A DNA stretch of 12,401 bases from DATKMG01 sp041476565 (GCA_041476565.1 JBGOTQ010000226.1:1-12401); one strand, 5' to 3'; shown: positions 1-8,214, numbered from the stretch's first letter. Program-made: numbers and translations. Notes: generated from the letters alone by a model not told the origin.

Positions 1-210
1 ATAGACAAAATGATTACTCCTCCACACCATGAAATGAGCCGTCCACTCCAGCCCCATAGGATAGATGGTTTTGGCCCCAGTTCAAGCAAAAAACGAGCGG
101 GAGGTGGATCAGGGAAGGATTAGGTTCATCGGATTGTAACAAGGCCCTGGGCCGGCAGACAATCATGTCGCTCGATCAGGACTGGTTTCAGCAATTCTTG
201 CCTTGTTGGA
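1..210. other. Region downstream of the response regulator, no gene seen
   Basis: This stretch follows the stop of the response regulator. I see no convincing coding region and no strong hairpin with a T-run. An 8-base inverted repeat (AACAAGGC at 138-145 and GCCTTGTT at 200-207) has a 54-base loop and no T-tract, so it is a poor intrinsic terminator. Confidence 0.4.
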
Positions 211-1608
211 CTAACGGGCAGCCTTTCTCTTAATGTCAATGCCGAGCCGTTTGATCTTAGAATTCAGGGTGGAGAGTGGAACGCCAAATCGATCGGCAGC
301 TTCGGTCTGGCTCCAATTGACGTTTTCCAGCATTTGGGTGATGACTTTCCGCTCGAAGTTGTCCATGATCTCGAAAAGAGACTGGCCGTTGAATACTGCG
401 ACTTCTTCGACTCTGAAGCGTGATGGAGGCAGAGTCAGATTTTCCCGAAAAACCTCACGCATGAGATCAGGAGAATTGGAAAGGACGACAGCTCGCTCAA
501 CCTCGTTTTCTAGCTCTCTCACGTTTCCCGGCCAATTGTAGTCCAGCAGCATTTTGAGAACCTCAGGCGAAACCCGGACAATCGGCTTGTTGTTTTCCTC
601 GCAGTACTTCTTGATGAAGTGATGCAACAATAGCGGGACATCTTCCTTTCGTTCCCGGAGAGGCGGTAGCTGAACGGTGATCACATCCAGTCGATAATAA
701 AGGTCATCCCGGAATTTTCCTTCATCCACAAGTTTCTTAAGGTCAACGTTGGTGGCTGCGATTATTCGGACGTCCACTTTAATAGTCTCGACTCCCCCCA
801 GTCGCATGAACTCTCGTTCCTGGATGACCCGGAGCAGTTTGGCCTGGGTTTCAAGACTAATGGTCCCAATCTCGTCGAAGAAGATGGAACCCAGATCGGC
901 CACTTCGAATAGCCCTTTCTTGGATGAGATGGCGCTAGTGAAGGCCCCTTTCACATGGCCAAATAGGCTGCTCTCCAAGAGGTCGGTAGGCAGGCTGCCG
1001 CTGTTGACTGGAACAAAGGGCTTGTCGGCACGGTTGCTATGAGCATGAATGGCCTTGGCGATTAGTTCCTTCCCGGTCCCACTCTCCCCTTGAATGAGGA
1101 CCGTACTTCGGCTCTGGGCGACCTGTGAGACAAGATCAAAAATCTTGAGCATTTTCTCGCTCTTGCCCACTATGTTCTCGAAGCCGTAGCGCTGCTTCAG
1201 AGCCCGCTTTAACTCGCGATTCTCCACGAGCAGACGCCGCTGGCCGATGCTGTGGCGGACATCCAGCAACAGCTTCTCGTTGTCCCAAGGCTTGGTGATG
1301 TAGTCCAAGGCACCGGCTTTAATGGCACTGACGGCGTTCTCAATCGTGCCAAAAGCCGTGATCATGATGACGGCTGTCTCCGACGAAGACCGCTGGATCT
1401 CCTCTAGAACCTCCAGCCCGTTTTTGTCCGGCATCATCACGTCGAGAAGTACCAAATCATAGGGCTCTGACTCCAGTTGCTTTAGACCGGAGGTCCCATT
1501 TTCGGCCACTGCCACCTTATAGTTTGCCTGGCAAAGCAACAGTTCGAGGCTTTCCCGGATGTCTGGCTCGTCGTCGATAACGAGGATAGTCCCTTCGGAA
1601 TTAGACAT
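211..1608 (-). CDS. Sigma54-dependent NtrC-family response regulator
   Basis: A 465-residue two-component response regulator that should activate sigma54 RNA polymerase after phosphorylation by the overlapping upstream kinase. Visible domains are a receiver (about 6-122) with acidic pair D12/D13 and phospho-acceptor D56 in LLDVMMP; an AAA+ sigma54-interaction domain (about 144-375) with Walker A GESGTGKE (174-181), the sigma54-contact loop GAFTSA (221-226), Walker B around SIFFDE (241-246) and an arginine-rich FRDDLYYRL segment (299-307); and a C-terminal Fis-type helix-turn-helix (about 429-457). The length is typical of the family. The ATG overlaps the kinase stop by 8 bases (ATGTCTAA), implying translational coupling. 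The contact loop reads GAFTSA instead of the canonical GAFTGA. Family assignment is secure. The target genes cannot be read from sequence, but the sigma54 promoter at 4481-4496 before its own operon is an obvious candidate. Confidence 0.97.
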   Translation of the reverse strand: MSNSEGTILVIDDEPDIRESLELLLCQANYKVAVAENGTSGLKQLESEPYDLVLLDVMMPDKNGLEVLEEIQRSSSETAVIMITAFGTIENAVSAIKAGALDYITKPWDNEKLLLDVRHSIGQRRLLVENRELKRALKQRYGFENIVGKSEKMLKIFDLVSQVAQSRSTVLIQGESGTGKELIAKAIHAHSNRADKPFVPVNSGSLPTDLLESSLFGHVKGAFTSAISSKKGLFEVADLGSIFFDEIGTISLETQAKLLRVIQEREFMRLGGVETIKVDVRIIAATNVDLKKLVDEGKFRDDLYYRLDVITVQLPPLRERKEDVPLLLHHFIKKYCEENNKPIVRVSPEVLKMLLDYNWPGNVRELENEVERAVVLSNSPDLMREVFRENLTLPPSRFRVEEVAVFNGQSLFEIMDNFERKVITQMLENVNWSQTEAADRFGVPLSTLNSKIKRLGIDIKRKAAR

Positions 1609-4435
1609 TGGCTACTTTCCTTGAGGCAGGAAAATCCAACACGAAGCGCGTCCCTTCACCGGGCCGCGAATCAACGAAGATCTTTCCGGAATGCTCCTGA
1701 ATGATCCCATAGCTGACGGAAAGGCCAAGGCCAGTCCCCCTGCCTAGCTCTTTGGTGGTGAAGAACGGGTCGTAGATTTTGCTGAGGTGTTCCCTGAGAA
1801 TTCCCACTCCCGTATCGATAACCTCAATCCGGAAGACCGAATCGAATCCAGCAGTCTTAACGACTAGCTCTCCACCACTGGGCATGGCATCTTTGGCATT
1901 GATGAAAAGATTGAGGAAGACCTGCTGGAGTTTTCCTTGATTGCCGTATACCCTCGACCCAGCCAAACCAAATTCCTTCTTGACCTTGATCCTGGCGACC
2001 TTGAACTGATGATCGAGGAGGGACAGCGTGTCGGAAAGGACCCCATGCAGGTCAATATCCCGGAACTCCGAGCTGCTGGTCCTGGAGAAATTCAGCAGAC
2101 TGTTGACGATTTCCGAAGCGCGGAAGGACTGTTTGATAATTTTGTCTAAAATGCCAATCCTGGGGTCTTCCTTGTTCAATTGCTTATAGAGCATCTGGCT
2201 GTAGCTGGAGATCACGGCCAACGGGGTGTTGACTTCATGCGCTACACCGGCCGCCAGCAGCCCGATGGAGGTCAGCTTCTCGGTCTGGATGAGCTGCTCC
2301 TCCAGCTTGGCCCGCTCGGTTTTGTCGTCGAGACTGACAACCTGCCCGGAAACGCCACCGTTCTTCCCGACTAATGGAGTGACCGTTACGTCCAATACAA
2401 GCGAACGCCCGATCAGTTTGACCGGAAACTTGTAGAGCCGGAGGGGTTGCGAACGGTCCTGGATCCGGCCGCCAGTTTGGAACCGAATGGCTTCGGCCAG
2501 GTTTTCAGGAAAGTTTTCTCCGAGGGTCTTGCCGATGGCTTGGGAGCGAGACACCCCGATTAAGCTCTCCATCTGAGAATTCCAACTCTCAACCCGCTCA
2601 TCCAGGCCAAGAACTAGGACCCCCACATTAATGGATTCTAGAATGTTCTCGCTGTAATCCTTGAGAGTCTGCAACTGCTCTGCATTTTCCTGAATCGATC
2701 GGTAGAGTCGCCCATTCTCAATAGCGATGGCTACGTACCCGGCGATGGTCTGCAGCAGTTCCACATCTTCGCTAGTCAGAAGATCTCCCCTGGTCGTCCT
2801 TCCCAGCCCAAGGAACGCAATAGTCTGACCCGTAATCACGCAAGGGAGATAATAATTTAAATCCAGTCGACGAAGGACGTCCCGGTATTCTGGTGGTTCA
2901 GAGAGAACCTGCTTGAGACTCTCGTAAAACAGATAGCCCTTGCGCAGCGCGGGTCGTTCCGGATCGAGGAAACCCATATTCATTTGTTCCGCCGAAGCGC
3001 TCATGCCCAGTGACTTGGCTAGATGAAACTGCTTCGGGTCATTTTCATCACGGAGGAAGATAGCAATCCTGTCAACCGAAAGCGTCCGACTGACCCGTTC
3101 AACCACGGAATCCAACATGTGTTTCAGGTTGATCTCCGAGCCCAGGGTCCGCCCAAAATCAATGAGCGTCTTGCGATAGTCATAGCGCTCACGATAGAAG
3201 TAGCGATCCACTCGTTCCTGCATCCAGTTGCGAAGCGGCGAAAAAACAAAGGCCGCCACCACCAGCGAAATGATGACCCAAATAGGACTGGCCTTGGAGG
3301 CCCGGAAAACCTCGGTGACTACTGCGATCAGAGCGAAATAGAAGCCGACCACTGCCAGGGAGGCCAGCGTTGAAGCCATGCCACGCCGGAAAATAATGTC
3401 GACATCCATCAGACGGTATTTGATGATGGCATACCCAAACGTCAGCGGGATCAGGACCAACGGAAGGACCGAAACTTCCATCCAGGTTGTGGGTACCACT
3501 CCCAGCCAGAACGGGATGCCATAAAAGAAGAGGAAAGGGAGCGTCCCAAACGTGGTCCCCAACACAATCCAGCGCATCTGCTGGCGCAAAGTCAGACTCT
3601 TACTGGTGAAGTAGGTATGAACCAGCGAAACCATCCCCAGCACAAAATATATGGCAAAGTGAATCGTGTGTATTCTGTCCAGTTGGATCCTTAAGACTAG
3701 GGGAGCCTGAAATACATTGAGGTGGCCTGTAATAAAGAGCCCCTGCACCAGCAATAGGAACAAACCCGGCAAGTACAAGACGAGTGTCAGGAAAGAACCT
3801 TTACGGAAAGGCCGCTTGGGTTCCGGAAAGGCCAGACAGAAATGCAGGAAAAGCGGTGGGAGCAAGGTAAAAGCGATCTCGTCCAGCCAGTAAATGGTCC
3901 AGTCAAAATCGTTTAATTTGTTGGTAAACGAGTAGATGTAGACGACGAAAGAGGCCAGGCAGATCGTATAGAAATGGAGCGCCCCCCTGGCCTGCCACCG
4001 GCGCAAGAAGATGAATACGCCAATCAAGAGGTACATAAATCCCACAAACTCCAGGAACTGCTTAAAACGCAGATTCCTGGGCTGGGGGGCAACGACCAGT
4101 GTGGTCTCGATCGGAACCCTCGAACGAAGTAACGAGTACCTGGCTTTCGACCAAATCCCGAGTGCGTAAAGGGCCTCCGTAACCTCCGTAGCTCGAGTGA
4201 TCCGTTTGTGGTCAATGGCTTCGACAATGTCACCGGTCTGAATTCCGGCTTTGTCTCCAGGCCCGTCTTTTTCGACAATGAATGCCTCAACACCGCGAGT
4301 AGTCGTGATCCAACCGCATCCGTCCTCTGGTGTTTCATACTTCGCCTTCTGGACGATGTTGATGATCCCCAGAACCGTCAGCGCCAAGGTAACCAGGACG
4401 ATCAGAATTGTCTTGAAACTGAATTTCACTAACAT
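1601..4435 (-). CDS. PDZ-domain, multi-pass membrane sensor histidine kinase (GAF-PAS-HisKA-HATPase)
   Basis: A 944-residue membrane histidine kinase, partner of the overlapping NtrC-type regulator. In order it shows one N-terminal membrane helix (about 8-28); a PDZ-like domain outside the membrane (about 42-115, with KAGIQTGDIVEAID); a block of about seven to eight hydrophobic helices (about 128-400); a GAF-like domain (about 436-575); a PAS domain (about 590-705); HisKA with phospho-acceptor H733 in AHEVNTPL; and HATPase_c with N-box LNLFINAKDAM (841-851), G1 DTGVG (874-878) and G2 GRGTGLGL (898-905). All catalytic boxes look intact. PDZ domains bind peptide C-termini or unfolded segments, so an envelope peptide or misfolding signal is plausible, but this is inference. 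The chosen ATG has only a weak upstream ribosome-binding site; the N-terminal helix starting right after it supports this start. Transcription probably begins at the sigma54 promoter at 4481-4496. Confidence 0.95.
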   Translation of the reverse strand: MLVKFSFKTILIVLVTLALTVLGIINIVQKAKYETPEDGCGWITTTRGVEAFIVEKDGPGDKAGIQTGDIVEAIDHKRITRATEVTEALYALGIWSKARYSLLRSRVPIETTLVVAPQPRNLRFKQFLEFVGFMYLLIGVFIFLRRWQARGALHFYTICLASFVVYIYSFTNKLNDFDWTIYWLDEIAFTLLPPLFLHFCLAFPEPKRPFRKGSFLTLVLYLPGLFLLLVQGLFITGHLNVFQAPLVLRIQLDRIHTIHFAIYFVLGMVSLVHTYFTSKSLTLRQQMRWIVLGTTFGTLPFLFFYGIPFWLGVVPTTWMEVSVLPLVLIPLTFGYAIIKYRLMDVDIIFRRGMASTLASLAVVGFYFALIAVVTEVFRASKASPIWVIISLVVAAFVFSPLRNWMQERVDRYFYRERYDYRKTLIDFGRTLGSEINLKHMLDSVVERVSRTLSVDRIAIFLRDENDPKQFHLAKSLGMSASAEQMNMGFLDPERPALRKGYLFYESLKQVLSEPPEYRDVLRRLDLNYYLPCVITGQTIAFLGLGRTTRGDLLTSEDVELLQTIAGYVAIAIENGRLYRSIQENAEQLQTLKDYSENILESINVGVLVLGLDERVESWNSQMESLIGVSRSQAIGKTLGENFPENLAEAIRFQTGGRIQDRSQPLRLYKFPVKLIGRSLVLDVTVTPLVGKNGGVSGQVVSLDDKTERAKLEEQLIQTEKLTSIGLLAAGVAHEVNTPLAVISSYSQMLYKQLNKEDPRIGILDKIIKQSFRASEIVNSLLNFSRTSSSEFRDIDLHGVLSDTLSLLDHQFKVARIKVKKEFGLAGSRVYGNQGKLQQVFLNLFINAKDAMPSGGELVVKTAGFDSVFRIEVIDTGVGILREHLSKIYDPFFTTKELGRGTGLGLSVSYGIIQEHSGKIFVDSRPGEGTRFVLDFPASRKVANV

Positions 4436-4480
4436 GGGCGAAGAGATCCCGCTAAAGACAAGAATTCTCCCGTATTAGTC

Positions 4481-4496
4481 AGCAAGTTGTGTGCCA
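4481..4496 (-). promoter_or_regulatory. Sigma54 (-24/-12) promoter for the kinase/regulator operon
   Basis: On the minus strand the site reads TGGCAC, five bases, then TTGCT. The GG and GC dinucleotides are separated by exactly 10 bases, which is the sigma54 rule. The match to the consensus TGGCACG-N4-TTGCW is nearly complete. The -12 GC lies at 4482-4483, giving an expected transcription start near 4470 and a leader of about 35 bases before the kinase ATG. The second gene of the operon encodes a sigma54 activator, which makes chance less likely and suggests autoregulation. Confidence 0.8.
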
Positions 4497-4539
4497 TCAC
4501 ATCCAGAAGGCGCCTGCCAAATATGTCTAATCCCAGTGC

Positions 4540-4583
4540 GGAGTTAAAGGAAAAACTCTCTGTATTTTTTTGGTTTTAACTCC
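4540..4583. promoter_or_regulatory. Candidate activator site: 9-base inverted repeat
   Basis: GGAGTTAAA (4540-4548) and its perfect complement TTTAACTCC (4575-4583) are separated by 26 bases and lie about 55-100 bases upstream of the -12 element of the sigma54 promoter. NtrC-type activators bind paired dyads upstream of such promoters. No T-run follows on the minus strand, so a terminator for the preceding gene is less likely. Assignment to the neighbouring regulator is inference. Confidence 0.35.
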
Positions 4584-4597
4584 AGAATACCGTTTTT

Positions 4598-4624
4598 CGA
4601 ATTCGTAGAATCCCGAATTTCGTA
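4598..4624. promoter_or_regulatory. Paired direct repeat upstream of the sigma54 promoter
   Basis: CGAATTCGTA (4598-4607) and CGAATTTCGTA (4614-4624) form a near-identical direct repeat, about 115-140 bases upstream of the -12 element. The first half contains the palindrome CGAATTCG. The position suits an upstream activating sequence, but this could also be chance AT-rich repetition. Confidence 0.25.
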
Positions 4625-4669
4625 TTGACGTGCGCTGAAGTTTCTTGTGGGAGTGGGATGCCGGGTTAT

Positions 4670-4684
4670 CGACCTTGGAGGTCG
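4670..4684 (-). terminator. Weak hairpin after the beta-barrel gene
   Basis: CGACCT and AGGTCG pair around a three-base loop, starting 16 bases beyond the stop of the outer-membrane gene. There is no T-tract, so it is at most a weak or factor-dependent 3' end. No better terminator is visible between 4436 and 4700. Confidence 0.2.
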
Positions 4685-4700
4685 CTGAAAACAGTGGGAG

Positions 4701-6413
4701 CTAGAATTTCAACTGGATCCCGCCACGGACCGATCTGGGCGGCTGCAGGAATTCCAGACGACGGAAACTGGCCATCGAGTAAATGTCAGGGTTGGTCTTT
4801 GTAACGAGAGCCCGAATATCGAACTGGGCCTCCAATTTTCCCGGGATAAACCTCCCAAAGTAGGGGATCAACTGGGTCACCATGAAACTGACCCCCGAAG
4901 AAGGACTCTCAAATAGCTCCTGATAAGGGTCGATCAACGTAATAGAATAAGACGAGACCCAACGATAGGTGGTACTGACACGCGTCTGTGAGGACGGGAA
5001 CTCACTCGAGAATCGGGCCACCAATACGTGAATATTCTCGGGAGAAAGCCCACTACCCTCCCCGGTGAGACAGAGTCCGCCACCGTAAGTGTATCCAAAC
5101 GTTCCATCGAATCGCGAGCTCAACGTGTATTGATAAGCCACCCGAAGCCCTTTATTCGAAGGTCGCTGACCTTGGGGAAGCCCTCCCCACAACGAACTCA
5201 GTCCTGGAGAAAAGCTGTCTGAATAGGCTGCGACATTTAAGGAGGATTTCTCGGTAATTCGATTCTCGGACGAAACCTCGGTGTGTGCGACTCGGCTCGT
5301 CCCCAAATCCAACCGGCTTCCAAACTCATGCTGAAATGGGGATGAAAATGTGACCGTCTCCCCTTCAGGAAGGGTGAGCGTACGCTGAGAACGAGGCAAG
5401 GAAGTGGTTCGAGCAAATGCAAAACGATGGCTGCGAGACGGCCGGAACCCGATCATCATCCGAGGTCGGAACCTGCGGACATCGAGGGCCGGATTGGTCC
5501 CCTGGAATTCAGCCCCGTAGGCCACCAACAAAGAATCGGAGATTTTGACTTCATCTTGAAAATCCAGGTTGAAAAGGTTCATCCGTCTCACGTCTTCCCG
5601 ACTTCCATTTTCGAGTGATTGTCCTGAGAAGTAAGGCAACTGCCCGAAGCTTAGACGGACGGAAGTGTTGTGCCCATTAACATCGCGGAGTTTCAAGGCC
5701 GAGTCCACTTCAGCGAAGCCAGTATCGGACGCCACTCCCGAGACCACCCACCCCACTCTCGGAGTAATGGTCTTAGACAGGGCAAACTGAGTGTAAACTC
5801 CCCCCAGGTTGAGAACATCCGGATCAGTCGAATAGGCTGTGGTGTAAACATTGACAACGCCCTGGAAGTCGTCGCGCTTGCGATAATTGGAACGGTCAGC
5901 CTCCAGCTTCACTTCAATGATGGAGGGCTCTTGGGAGTCTGAATCAAGGATTCTCAGAATCGGTCGTGTCGAGGATACAGTTCGCAGGACCGACTCAATG
6001 TCTTCCTTGACCACTACCTCCGACCCCGCAGAAGCTCCTCCATTGCCGAGGGCCTGTTGATAAAGATTTTGAAGGACAAGGTCAAGGTCTGCGATTTTTC
6101 CAGCCAAAACCTCGATTCCGGTTCTCAAGAGGGGAGAGTAGCTGGCAACCTGAACACTCAAGGAGTAAAAACCTGGAACCAGACTACGAATTTCGAAACG
6201 GCCGGTGCCATCGCTCACGACGCGGGTGCGAACCTTCGGGTTAAAGTGCCCTTCCAGCAGGGTCACCACCGCTCCAGCCAATGGCATCCCGTTAGTATCC
6301 TTGATCACTCCGATCAAGGAGCCCGTGTTAGCAGCCTGCGCCCTGGAAGCCAGGCCCGGCAACAGCAAACCCACTAGTAACAGGAACGCCAGGGATTGCT
6401 TTCTCGCCCGCAT
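4701..6413 (-). CDS. Outer-membrane beta-barrel protein with carboxypeptidase-regulatory-like domain
   Basis: A 570-residue secreted protein. Residues 1-27 are a signal peptide (basic start, Leu-rich core, likely cleavage after SRAQA). Residues about 30-115 form a carboxypeptidase-regulatory-like beta-sandwich (GSLIGVIKDTNGMPLAGAVV, then GRFEIRSLVPGFYSL). The remainder alternates polar and hydrophobic residues in the manner of outer-membrane strands and ends in Phe (RSVRGGIQLKF), a typical barrel end. It is about half the length of Oar-type TonB receptors; I see no clear plug domain or TonB box, so TonB-dependent transport should not be assumed. It starts 21 bases after the GWxTD gene stop, behind a GAGGGAG ribosome-binding site, so the two are almost certainly co-transcribed. 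It is likely an outer-membrane partner of the GWxTD protein; the substrate is unknown. Confidence 0.85.
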   Translation of the reverse strand: MRARKQSLAFLLLVGLLLPGLASRAQAANTGSLIGVIKDTNGMPLAGAVVTLLEGHFNPKVRTRVVSDGTGRFEIRSLVPGFYSLSVQVASYSPLLRTGIEVLAGKIADLDLVLQNLYQQALGNGGASAGSEVVVKEDIESVLRTVSSTRPILRILDSDSQEPSIIEVKLEADRSNYRKRDDFQGVVNVYTTAYSTDPDVLNLGGVYTQFALSKTITPRVGWVVSGVASDTGFAEVDSALKLRDVNGHNTSVRLSFGQLPYFSGQSLENGSREDVRRMNLFNLDFQDEVKISDSLLVAYGAEFQGTNPALDVRRFRPRMMIGFRPSRSHRFAFARTTSLPRSQRTLTLPEGETVTFSSPFQHEFGSRLDLGTSRVAHTEVSSENRITEKSSLNVAAYSDSFSPGLSSLWGGLPQGQRPSNKGLRVAYQYTLSSRFDGTFGYTYGGGLCLTGEGSGLSPENIHVLVARFSSEFPSSQTRVSTTYRWVSSYSITLIDPYQELFESPSSGVSFMVTQLIPYFGRFIPGKLEAQFDIRALVTKTNPDIYSMASFRRLEFLQPPRSVRGGIQLKF

Positions 6414-6434
6414 AGTCCACTTCTCCCTCAGAAT

Positions 6435-8087
6435 CTAACGGATCTCAAATTTGGCGACTGGTGATATGGTCCTCTTGTTTAGATTATCGGTGACGTTGAC
6501 AACCAGACTGTAGCGGCCGGGTTCCAGATTATTCAGCGGGAAATACTTCTCCAGGGTCATCTGCTGCGAAGCACCAGCCAGCTTTTCCTGTTCTTCCATA
6601 AACCGGGAGACTTCCTGATCTCCCTTCTTCAATACATATTCGATGGAAGCGGAAGGCTTGTGCGTGTTCTCATCGAGAGCGAGATTATAAATCTGGAAAT
6701 AAATCCCCATGGTTTTATCCTTCTCGAACACATCCCTGACGTTGGGGTGGACCTTGCAGCTACCGATGACAAACTGCCCGGCAGCCACCTGGTTCAAAGA
6801 AAGCCTCTCGATGTTGTCAGCCAGTATGATGCTGCTGGAAGAGAGTTTGTCTTCGTCGTACTTGGGAACCGTGAAACCTCGGTAGACCGTGCCTATATTG
6901 TTACTATTCAGGTCCTTGAGCACCAGTTCCAATTTGTAAAGCCCGGGATGCAAAGGGACTGATTTTTGATAGAGGGACTTCTTATCCAGCGTTTGTTTGA
7001 ACAAAGACTCAGGAGCTTCCGCGGTCACCACGTCTTCAAACTGCTGGGCCACCCGGCCCGTCAGCGTCGTAATACGACCAAAAATGTTGACAACCGCCCG
7101 CTGCACTCCCTCCTTGTTCTGAAAGGTCAGGTCCTTGTTCTGCATCTGGATCGTGATGGGCGTCATGACCGTGTCTTCAGTGATTTTGATGAAGTCAGTC
7201 CTGAAATCGAAAGGAAGCAGGTTATAGGACAGCTTGGTATTGACAACCGTCTCCAGGTCTTTGAACTTGATGCTGGGAGGCTTCATGAGGGCGGTGTACT
7301 GGGCCAACCGACTGAACTCGTTCATGCTGGCGGGCTGTCCACCCATCGAAGTGCCCAGATGAGTGCCGTCGGTTCTGGTGAAGCGATCCGCTTTGCTGGC
7401 CATGCCCATGGCTTCCATGTCCGTCAACCCCGCTCCCGGCACATACAGCAAGGCATCTTTCTCCGATGGGTCCATGGTTATGCGATACTCACCGCTCATG
7501 GTAGGATCGACAAACTCGATTATGACTTCGTTCCCCAGGTCTTGTCCTTCGATGTAGCGGTAGCGCCAAGTTTCGAACGGGAAGGTCGAAGTCTCGCCTC
7601 CGCCTTCCTCTTGGGGGCGCATATAACTGCCGCCGCTCGGATGAGACTCAATTTGATCAGGAGGTCCCCAGGTGATGTAAATCCGGCCGCGGTCGGTTTT
7701 CCAGCCCGGCTTGCCGGAGGCGAAGCGTTCATTGGCATAAGCAATGCGGCGGTAGTGCTCGTCGCGGAATTCGTTCTCAACTGTGTCGGGCGTGGGATCC
7801 CGCCTCAACCAGAACTGCTCGATGAACTGGTAACGCTCTTCGTCAGTCGTCAACTGCTTGAACGCCTTTCGCTCTTCGTCAGTAATGATGTAGACCACGT
7901 CCTGTTCCAACCACTTTTTGAGGTACTGGTCTGAGGTCTCCCGTTTCAGGGATTTCTCCCGTTCTTTATCTCGCTTGGGATTCTGCTTTTCTTTATCCTT
8001 ATCCGCGCTCAACGACAACGAGGGAAGTAAGAAGCAGAGGGACAGGAGGCAGGAAATAACCTGCTTTAGATTCAAATGAGATCTCAT
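6435..8087 (-). CDS. Secreted GWxTD-domain protein
   Basis: A 550-residue protein with an N-terminal signal peptide (Leu-rich core about 9-22, likely cleaved near SLSLSA at about 28), followed by a highly charged Lys/Glu stretch (29-50). The family signature GWKTD is at 128-132, followed by GRIYITWGPPDQIE. The GWxTD domain is known mainly from Acidobacteriota and Bacteroidetes-like lineages and has no established biochemical role. The C-terminal half (about 330-550) looks like one or more beta-sandwich repeats: LHPGLYKLELVLKD and LEPGRYSLVVNVTD are similar strand-turn units. It is the first gene of a two-gene unit with the beta-barrel protein and is preceded by a sigma70-like promoter about 50 bases upstream. 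The ribosome-binding site (AAGGG, 8 bases before ATG) is modest. I infer a periplasmic or surface-exposed role. Confidence 0.9.
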   Translation of the reverse strand: MRSHLNLKQVISCLLSLCFLLPSLSLSADKDKEKQNPKRDKEREKSLKRETSDQYLKKWLEQDVVYIITDEERKAFKQLTTDEERYQFIEQFWLRRDPTPDTVENEFRDEHYRRIAYANERFASGKPGWKTDRGRIYITWGPPDQIESHPSGGSYMRPQEEGGGETSTFPFETWRYRYIEGQDLGNEVIIEFVDPTMSGEYRITMDPSEKDALLYVPGAGLTDMEAMGMASKADRFTRTDGTHLGTSMGGQPASMNEFSRLAQYTALMKPPSIKFKDLETVVNTKLSYNLLPFDFRTDFIKITEDTVMTPITIQMQNKDLTFQNKEGVQRAVVNIFGRITTLTGRVAQQFEDVVTAEAPESLFKQTLDKKSLYQKSVPLHPGLYKLELVLKDLNSNNIGTVYRGFTVPKYDEDKLSSSSIILADNIERLSLNQVAAGQFVIGSCKVHPNVRDVFEKDKTMGIYFQIYNLALDENTHKPSASIEYVLKKGDQEVSRFMEEQEKLAGASQQMTLEKYFPLNNLEPGRYSLVVNVTDNLNKRTISPVAKFEIR

Positions 8088-8120
8088 AATGGACCCTTGG
8101 TCAGTTGCCCCAACGAATTA

Positions 8121-8155
8121 AAGGTAGGCACTAGTAAATTATAGTGAGCTACCTT
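8121..8155. promoter_or_regulatory. Dyad overlapping the -10 of the GWxTD promoter
   Basis: AAGGTAG (8121-8127) and CTACCTT (8149-8155) are perfect complements, with an inner ACTA/TAGT pair near the same centre. The centre falls on the -10 hexamer, so a bound protein would block the promoter. It may be an operator or a 5'-end hairpin. No regulator can be named. Confidence 0.4.
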
Positions 8156-8167
8156 GAAATTAGTCAA
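8138..8167 (-). promoter_or_regulatory. Sigma70-type promoter for the GWxTD/beta-barrel unit
   Basis: On the minus strand: TTGACT (8162-8167), an 18-base spacer, then a perfect TATAAT (8138-8143). The expected start is near 8131, leaving a leader of about 45 bases before the ATG at 8087. The spacing and the exact -10 make this the strongest housekeeping-type promoter in the window. Confidence 0.75.
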
Positions 8168-8214
8168 ATGGTTTGTGGGAAAAGAAAAAGCTCCAGCTAT
8201 ATGTCATGGACTGA

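Noticed and set aside
138..207. Possible terminator of the response-regulator operon (AACAAGGC/GCCTTGTT)
   Set aside because: The loop is 54 bases and there is no T-tract.
6966..7934. 322-residue plus-strand open frame
   Set aside because: It is antisense to the well-supported GWxTD gene, shows no motifs, signal peptide or ribosome-binding site, and arises from codon bias of the true gene.
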